Below, one piece after another: positions 13,503-17,152 of a stretch of 17,152 bases of DNA (position 1 is its first letter; every line of letters begins with the position of its first letter). This DNA is from Hyphomicrobiales bacterium (GTDB lineage: Bacteria > Pseudomonadota > Alphaproteobacteria > Rhizobiales > Hyphomicrobiaceae). A program made the position numbers and the translations under genes. Under the pieces are notes generated by a model. The model had not been told where the DNA came from and made no database searches. It saw only the letters and a program-made list of their open reading frames with translations. The stretch spans positions 1-17,152 of the forward strand of contig JAFKKW010000199.1 in the NCBI GenBank assembly GCA_017304275.1, written 5' to 3'.

Positions 13503-15208
13503 AGAGCGTCCCTCCCTTGGTCGTGACGTCGGGCAGATCTTTCATCGCGTTGACGAAGCCGAGCGCCGCCGTCCCGTCGCGCTTGTCGAGATCACCGGCG
13601 ACAATGGCGCCGGACCAGCCGCCCACGCCGGACAGGATGGCGACATATTGCTTTCCGTCGGAACCCTTCCAGGTGGTGGGCTGGCCGATGATCCCGGACG
13701 AGGTCTTGAAACGCCACAACAGTTTTCCGGTGGATGCATCGACGGCTTTGAACCAGCCTTCCATGGTGCCGTAGAACACGACATCTCCTGCCGTGGCCAG
13801 CGCCCCGCTCCAGACCGGAAATCGCTCGTTGATCGACCAGATCTTCCGGCTGTGGCCAATGTCCCAGGCCATGAACTCGCCGCGATGCCCGTCTCCGGGA
13901 CCGGCTTTCATCTTGACGTCGGTGCCGACATACGGCGTGCCGGCGATGTAGCCGACCTCGACCTCGGTCAGGTCCATGCAGAGGTTGTTATGCGGCACAT
14001 AGAGCAGCCCCGACTTGTGGGAGAATGACGACGGCTGCCAGTCCTTGGCGCCCGGCGCCGCCGGACAGATGTCGGTGATCGTCTTGCCTTGCTCGGGACG
14101 CTTGTCCTCATTGTAAATGAGCCGACCGCTCGCGAGATCGACGCCTTTGGTGGAGGTGATCGGCGCATAGGGCGCGGCCGATAGCACCTCGCCGTTGGTT
14201 CGGTCGAGCACGTACATGTAGCCGTTGCGGTCGGGATGGACGAGCGCCTTGCGCGGCTGGCCTTTCCACATGAGATCGACGAGCACGTTCTCATTGACCC
14301 CGTCGTAGTCGGAGACGTCGTGCGGGCTCCACTGGTAGAACCACCGCGCCGCGCCGGTATCGAGATCGCGCGCGAAAATGCCTGCGGTCCAGAGGTTGTC
14401 CCCGGGACGCAGCGACGAGTTCCAGGGGCCGGGATTGGACACACCGTAGTAGACGAGGTTGAGATCGGGATCGTACGAGACCCAGCCCCACACCGAGCCG
14501 CCGCCCTGGCGCCACATGTCGGCCGGCCACGTGGAGACGCCCAGGTCCTTGCCTTTGTATTGCGCGTAGAACGGCTTGAACTCGGATCCGATCAGAACGT
14601 CTTTGTCCGGTCCGGTGTTGGTGGCCTTCCAGACCACGCGGCCGGTTGCCTGGTCGAGCGCCGCGGCCCATCCACGCACACCCATCTCGCCGCCTGAGTT
14701 GCCGACGATTACCTTATCCTTGGCCGGCAGCGGCGCCATGGTGATCGTCTCACCCAGACGAATGTCACCCAGCTTGGTGCGCCACACCTGCTTGCCGGTC
14801 TCGGCGTCGACGGCCACCGTGTCGCCGTCGAGCGTATTGAAGAATACCTTGCCGTTCGCATACGCCGCGCCGCGATTGACGACATCGCAGCAGGCGACAC
14901 CTTGTGAAGCGGGTTCGGGCGCTGGATCGAACGTCCACTTGAGCGGCGCGCCCGACTGGCTGAGATCGAGCGCGTAGAGCGTACAGCACGCTGTTCGTAG
15001 TGGCCGACCACGAGCGGCGCTGCTTCCTGCCCCCTGTTCACCCAGTCTTAAGGTCGCCTTCACCTTCTCGATGGGGCCGGTGTTCGCCCCCGGCATAGGC
15101 CATTCGGCCGGCGCATGCTGACCCCCTCACCCAAAATCCCGAGCCGCAGTCCGCTTCGCCACCAATGAGCAACGCGGAGATCGGCATCGCAAGACGGACA
15201 ACGGACAT
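13483..15208 (-). CDS. xoxF: Lanthanide-type PQQ alcohol dehydrogenase (XoxF-like), 5' end frameshifted
   Basis: The intact frame (13483-15096, 537 codons) covers most of an eight-bladed propeller that oxidises methanol or other primary alcohols in the periplasm, passing electrons to cytochrome c. Numbered from 15096: vicinal disulphide Cys69-Cys70 (GVACCDVVNRG); Glu137 (GGEMGVRG) and Asn221 (SNPGPWN) as metal ligands; catalytic Asp263; Asp265 two residues on (SDYDGVNEN), the extra acid that marks lanthanide-dependent enzymes (calcium MxaF has Ala there). The family is about 600 residues with a signal peptide, which this frame lacks. The likely true start is the ATG at 15208, with GGAGG five bases upstream and a signal-like MSVVRLAMPISALLIGG. 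Between 15208 and about 14975 the frame is broken several times, with pieces QHAPAEWPMPGAN, VNRGQEAAPLVVG and NSVLYAL in different frames. As written, no full product could be made. Confidence 0.88.
14975..15208 (-). other. Disrupted 5' coding region of xoxF
   Basis: Signal peptide in the frame of the ATG at 15208. QHAPAEWPMPGAN in the frame that carries the body of the gene, but separated from the ATG by an in-frame TGA three codons before the Gln. VNRGQEAAPLVVG (15041-15003) in another frame. NSVLYAL (14995-14975) in a third. Adding one T at the TT of about 15048-15051 and one G at the GGG of 15041-15043 would read KVKATFKTGVNRGQEAAPLVVG as one frame (translation split here only by those runs). 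Several breaks fall in short homopolymers, which fits sequencing error; missing family segments before VKATF and after VVGH, and a near-duplication CTGTACG/CTCTACG near 14975-14987, fit real decay. Confidence 0.65.
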
Positions 15209-15251
15209 CGACGCCTCCAGCCTCGGCGTACGTACAGCACATCCCGTTCGT

Positions 15252-15276
15252 AACGAAGGGTATCTCCCAGGGTTCC
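15252..15276 (-). promoter_or_regulatory. EcfG/ECF-type promoter before xoxF
   Basis: On the minus strand GGAACC (15276-15271), 16 bases, then GTT (15254-15252), preceded by C: this equals GGAAC-N16-CGTT, the consensus of the alphaproteobacterial general-stress sigma factor EcfG and close to other ECF promoters. The predicted transcript start is near 15243, leaving a leader of about 35 nt to the ATG at 15208. A divergent ECF sigma gene lies next door. GGAACC alone is common in GC-rich DNA, so the match is suggestive only. Confidence 0.45.
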
Positions 15277-15353
15277 AGCCGATCCGTGATTTGTAAACTC
15301 GAGCGCGTAGATTCCGAAACGCTCACAGCCAGGCGTGGACTATCATCACACAC

Positions 15354-15404
15354 GTCCGTCGCACTGGCGTCACGCCTCCCAAGCAGGCGTCAGGCGAAGC
15401 GGAC
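15354..15404. repeat. Imperfect long inverted repeat in the divergent intergenic region
   Basis: GTCCGTCGC near 15354 faces GCGAAGCGGAC near 15394-15404, and ACGCCT (15372-15377) faces AGGCGT (15385-15390) around a seven-base loop. Within it GGCGTCACGCC (15366-15376) is itself a palindrome, and GGCGTCA recurs 20 bp on (15386-15392). It lies between the ECF-type promoter of xoxF and the sigma gene, so a regulator site or leader hairpin is possible. The rest of 15209-15594 holds the GGAACC motifs listed separately and no convincing gene. Confidence 0.35.
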
Positions 15405-15518
15405 CGAGTGCTCACCGAGTGGAACCGTAAGCAAGGAGACATGTCACCCGCACGCGACGCGACCCACGAGCTGGCGCCGACCGAACGCGGTTCTTGCCCA
15501 CGTTGAGGCATTCGGGTG

Positions 15519-15546
15519 GGAACCTTTGTCGAAGCGGAGCATCAAA
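15519..15546 (+). promoter_or_regulatory. ECF-type promoter motif before the sigma factor gene
   Basis: GGAACC (15519-15524), 16 bases, ATCAAA (15541-15546). The GGAACC begins exactly 76 nt before the sigma gene ATG. A second copy of GGAACC (15421-15426), 16 bases from GTC (15443), lies further upstream. The closely similar element before the next gene (16285) suggests recognition by the same sigma factor and autoregulation. Confidence 0.45.
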
Positions 15547-15594
15547 TCACCAGGCACGCTCTTGTGCGGACGACTCCGGCTTTGAGGGGATGTG

Positions 15595-16278
15595 ATGGCG
15601 CAACCGACCGACCGCATGCATTCGTCGGGCGAAGCCGACCTCGTGTGCAGGGCTATTGCGAAGGACGAGGCGGCAATCCGGACGATCATCGCCCGGCACA
15701 ATCAGCGCCTGTTCCGCCTCGCCCGCGGCATCGTCCGCGACGATGGCGAGGCGGAGGATGTGCTGCAGGATGCCTACGTCAGCGCGTTCACCTCTCTCGC
15801 AACCTTTCGCGGTGACTCGACACTCGCCACTTGGTTGACGCGTATCGTAGTGAATGCAGCGCTGCAGCGCCTGCGGCGACGCACCGAGCGCCCGCTCGAT
15901 CTCGCCGCTGACGTTTACGACAAGCCGGGCAATGTCGTCGCCTTCCCATTCACAAGTCCGCCACCCGACCCGGAGCGCATCGTGGCACACAAACAGATCG
16001 CAAAGCTTCTTGAGCAAGCCATCGACGGACTGCCTGATGATTTCCGCACGGTATTGGTCGCACGCGTCTTCGAGGATTTGAGCATCGAGGAGACTGCCGA
16101 CTTGCTCGGGATCAGGCCGGAAACCGTCAAGACACGGCTATTCCGGGCACGGCGCCTGCTCAAGGAGGCGCTTGCCGAGCATGCCGACTCGATGTTTGCC
16201 GATGTTTTCCCGTTTGCGGGTGCGCGATGCGAGAGACTCGCCGACTCCGTGGTCGCTCGGCTGAAGGACATCGGCTGA
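15595..16278 (+). CDS. ECF RNA polymerase sigma factor (sigma-70 family)
   Basis: 227 residues from the ATG at 15595 (MAQPTDRMHSS), with GAGGGG five bases upstream; a GTG directly before it adds one residue. Region sigma-2 spans about 27-95: RHNQRLFRLARGIVRDDGEA, EDVLQDAYVSAF and FRGDSTLATWLTRIVVNAAL (-10 recognition). Region sigma-4 spans about 137-190: LPDDFRTVLVARVFEDLSIE and ETADLLGIRPETVKTRLFRA, a helix-turn-helix for -35 recognition. A C-terminal tail (about 195-227) with FPFAGARCERLADSVVARL is shared by a set of rhizobial ECF factors as I recall. No anti-sigma gene or zinc-binding HxxxCxxC anti-sigma motif is seen next to it. It diverges from the xoxF operon and is followed 82 bp later by the secreted-protein gene, both with GGAACC promoters. 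Confidence 0.92.
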   Translation: MAQPTDRMHSSGEADLVCRAIAKDEAAIRTIIARHNQRLFRLARGIVRDDGEAEDVLQDAYVSAFTSLATFRGDSTLATWLTRIVVNAALQRLRRRTERPLDLAADVYDKPGNVVAFPFTSPPPDPERIVAHKQIAKLLEQAIDGLPDDFRTVLVARVFEDLSIEETADLLGIRPETVKTRLFRARRLLKEALAEHADSMFADVFPFAGARCERLADSVVARLKDIG

Positions 16279-16284
16279 TTTCCA

Positions 16285-16313
16285 GGAACCTTTTGCACGA
16301 ACCTCACATCAAA
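16285..16313 (+). promoter_or_regulatory. ECF-type promoter motif before the secreted-protein gene
   Basis: GGAACC (16285-16290), 17 bases, ATCAAA (16308-16313). It lies just after the sigma factor stop codon. The GGAACC begins 76 nt before the ATG at 16361, the same distance as for the sigma gene, and both are followed by TTT and end in ATCAAA. This argues for one sigma factor serving both, with the second gene having its own transcript start rather than depending on read-through. Confidence 0.45.
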
Positions 16314-16360
16314 CTCTCCGAAGACGACGGGCCGCCCGGCTCGAACCACAGGAGAGAAAG

Positions 16361-17038
16361 ATGCGTCACATTCTTCTTGCCGCGACGTTGGCCCTGCTCA
16401 CACCAACGATGGCGCAGACCTTGGCCGCGTCGCATACGCCCAACGACGATCACAATCACCCGACGGTCCAGACAACCGCCGCGGTGGACGGCGACAAGCT
16501 GCACGCGTTGGATTCGGCTCTGCGCGACTTGTGGATCGGCCATGTCTTCTGGGTTCGCAACGTCGTAACCGCACGTCTCGCCGGCGATGCGAATGCGGAA
16601 AGCACCGCGGAGCAACAAGTCGTCGCGAACGCCAAGGCCATCGCCGGCGCCTTCGAGCCATACTATGGCGCCGCGGCGAAGGAAAAGCTGTTCGGCCTAC
16701 TGGCGGGGCACTACGGCGCTGTCAAAGACTACCTCGGCGCATCGGTCGCAAAGGACACATCCGGCCAGTCGGCGGCGACGGACAAGCTGCTCGCCAATGC
16801 AAAGGAGATCGCCGGCTTCCTTCACGCCGCCAATCCCAACCTGCCGTTCGACGCAGTGGAAGGGCTGCTTCAGGCCCATGGCGGCCACCACATCGCGCAG
16901 ATCCAGGAGTTGCAGCGGAAGGATTTCGCTGCCGAGGCAAAGACGTGGGGCGACATGACCCAGCACATGTACGCGATAGCGGATGCGCTCGGTGCCGCGG
17001 TCGCCAAGCAGTTTCCCGACAAGTTTGCCGTTCGCTGA
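16361..17038 (+). CDS. Secreted alpha-helical protein with internal repeat, function unknown
   Basis: 225 residues with a clear signal peptide (about 1-23, MRHILLAATLALLTPTMAQT) and GGAGAG four bases before the ATG. The mature start is His/Asp-rich (NDDHNH, 28-33). The rest is predicted helical with no further membrane segment: LRDLWIGHVFWVRNVVTARL (55-73) followed by two related units, one with VVANAKAIAGAFEPYYG...LLAGHYGAV (87-121) and one with LLANAKEIAGFLHAANPN...LLQAHGGHHI (143-178). The pattern 'LW..H..W.R..' then 'N...I......YYG......L..LL..H' reminds me of a family of uncharacterised bacterial proteins, so I leave it unnamed. Clustered His residues (HGGHH, 173-177) could bind metal. 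Likely periplasmic, and probably under the adjacent ECF sigma factor given the shared promoter motif. Confidence 0.8.
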   Translation: MRHILLAATLALLTPTMAQTLAASHTPNDDHNHPTVQTTAAVDGDKLHALDSALRDLWIGHVFWVRNVVTARLAGDANAESTAEQQVVANAKAIAGAFEPYYGAAAKEKLFGLLAGHYGAVKDYLGASVAKDTSGQSAATDKLLANAKEIAGFLHAANPNLPFDAVEGLLQAHGGHHIAQIQELQRKDFAAEAKTWGDMTQHMYAIADALGAAVAKQFPDKFAVR

Positions 17039-17040
17039 AT

Positions 17041-17082
17041 CGCGGCCAACATACGACGGGCCGCGCGAGGCGCAACAGCGCC
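17041..17082 (+). terminator. Two consecutive GC hairpins after the secreted-protein gene
   Basis: CGCGGCC (17041-17047) pairs with GGCCGCG (17059-17065) around 11 bases, and GGCGC (17069-17073) pairs with GCGCC (17078-17082) around AACA. They start two bases after the stop codon region, a typical terminator position, but no T-run follows, so termination would be weak or factor-dependent. Confidence 0.35.
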
Positions 17083-17120
17083 CCGCCAGCCAGCGCTCCT
17101 TTCACGCCGGGACCGGTATC

Positions 17121-17152
17121 ATGAAATCGACCGATTACGCGCCGAGCATGCA
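17121..17152 (+). CDS. Possible start of a further gene (cut by window edge)
   Basis: An ATG at 17121 opens MKSTDYAPSM and runs off the window. The ribosome site (CGGGAC) is weak and only ten codons are visible, so this is a guess from position: it would be the next gene on the same strand, 82 bp after the secreted protein. Confidence 0.2.
   Translation, partial: MKSTDYAPSM

Noticed and set aside
14981..15240. Ten-base repeat CGTACAGCAC near 14980 and 15231
   Set aside because: Too short and isolated to call a recombination or duplication junction.
15060..15353. Minus-strand frame of 97 codons upstream of xoxF
   Set aside because: Covers the promoter region and broken xoxF 5' end in a different frame; contains a piece resembling the xoxF leader only by overlap.
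15441..15506. Small plus-strand frame (about 21 codons) after AAGGAG
   Set aside because: Ribosome site is only two bases from the ATG and the peptide is unremarkable; the ATG overlaps a possible promoter element instead.
1..17152. CRISPR arrays, tRNA or rRNA genes, insertion sequences
   Set aside because: No regularly spaced repeats, cloverleaf sequences, rRNA stretches or transposase motifs were found.

Overview
The window is GC-rich, densely packed chromosomal DNA that most resembles an alphaproteobacterium of the Hyphomicrobiales (Rhizobiales). This rests on the gene families: a type III (GlnT/GmaS-like) glutamine synthetase, a XoxF/XoxJ quinoprotein system, an oxidase layout recalling rhizobial coxMNOP, and EcfG-like GGAAC promoter motifs. 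No tRNA, rRNA, CRISPR array or insertion sequence was seen.

Layout. (1) 1-307, minus: 5' part of an AI-2E family membrane protein that runs off the window. (2) 488-5287, minus: a nitrogen/amino-acid locus read TetR regulator -> APC permease -> type III glutamine synthetase -> creatininase-family amidohydrolase. Two tandem operator-like repeats (TTGATTGAGC...) sit before the permease. A serine-dependent glutaminase (5397-6323, plus) diverges from the TetR gene. (3) 6324-6948: a low-information stretch with one small hypothetical gene on the plus strand. (4) 6949-15208, minus: a tightly coupled eight-gene operon, in transcription order: lanthanide-type PQQ alcohol dehydrogenase (xoxF-like), xoxJ-like binding protein, lipoprotein cytochrome c, oxidase subunit II with a cytochrome c tail, subunit I, subunit III, a three-helix membrane protein, and CtaG fused to cytochrome c. 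(5) 15595-17038, plus, divergent from the operon: an ECF sigma factor and a secreted His-containing helical protein. The window ends in a possible new gene start.

The main point of interest is region 4. It looks like a complete private respiratory route: periplasmic alcohol oxidation by XoxF, transfer through up to three separate c-type haem domains, and O2 reduction by a dedicated haem-copper oxidase with its own copper-assembly factor. Subunit I keeps all haem and CuB ligands and the active-site Tyr but lacks both the D-channel Glu (Trp instead) and the K-channel Lys (Ala instead). The first ~75 codons of xoxF are disrupted by several small indels, many at homopolymers, so the gene is either decaying or poorly sequenced there. 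ECF-type promoter motifs (GGAACC) lie before xoxF, before the sigma gene and before the secreted-protein gene; the last two sit exactly 76 nt from their start codons. This suggests, but does not prove, a shared regulon.

Region 2 suggests uptake and gamma-glutamylation of an amine or amino compound, with amidohydrolase and glutaminase steps and TetR control. The substrate cannot be read from sequence alone.
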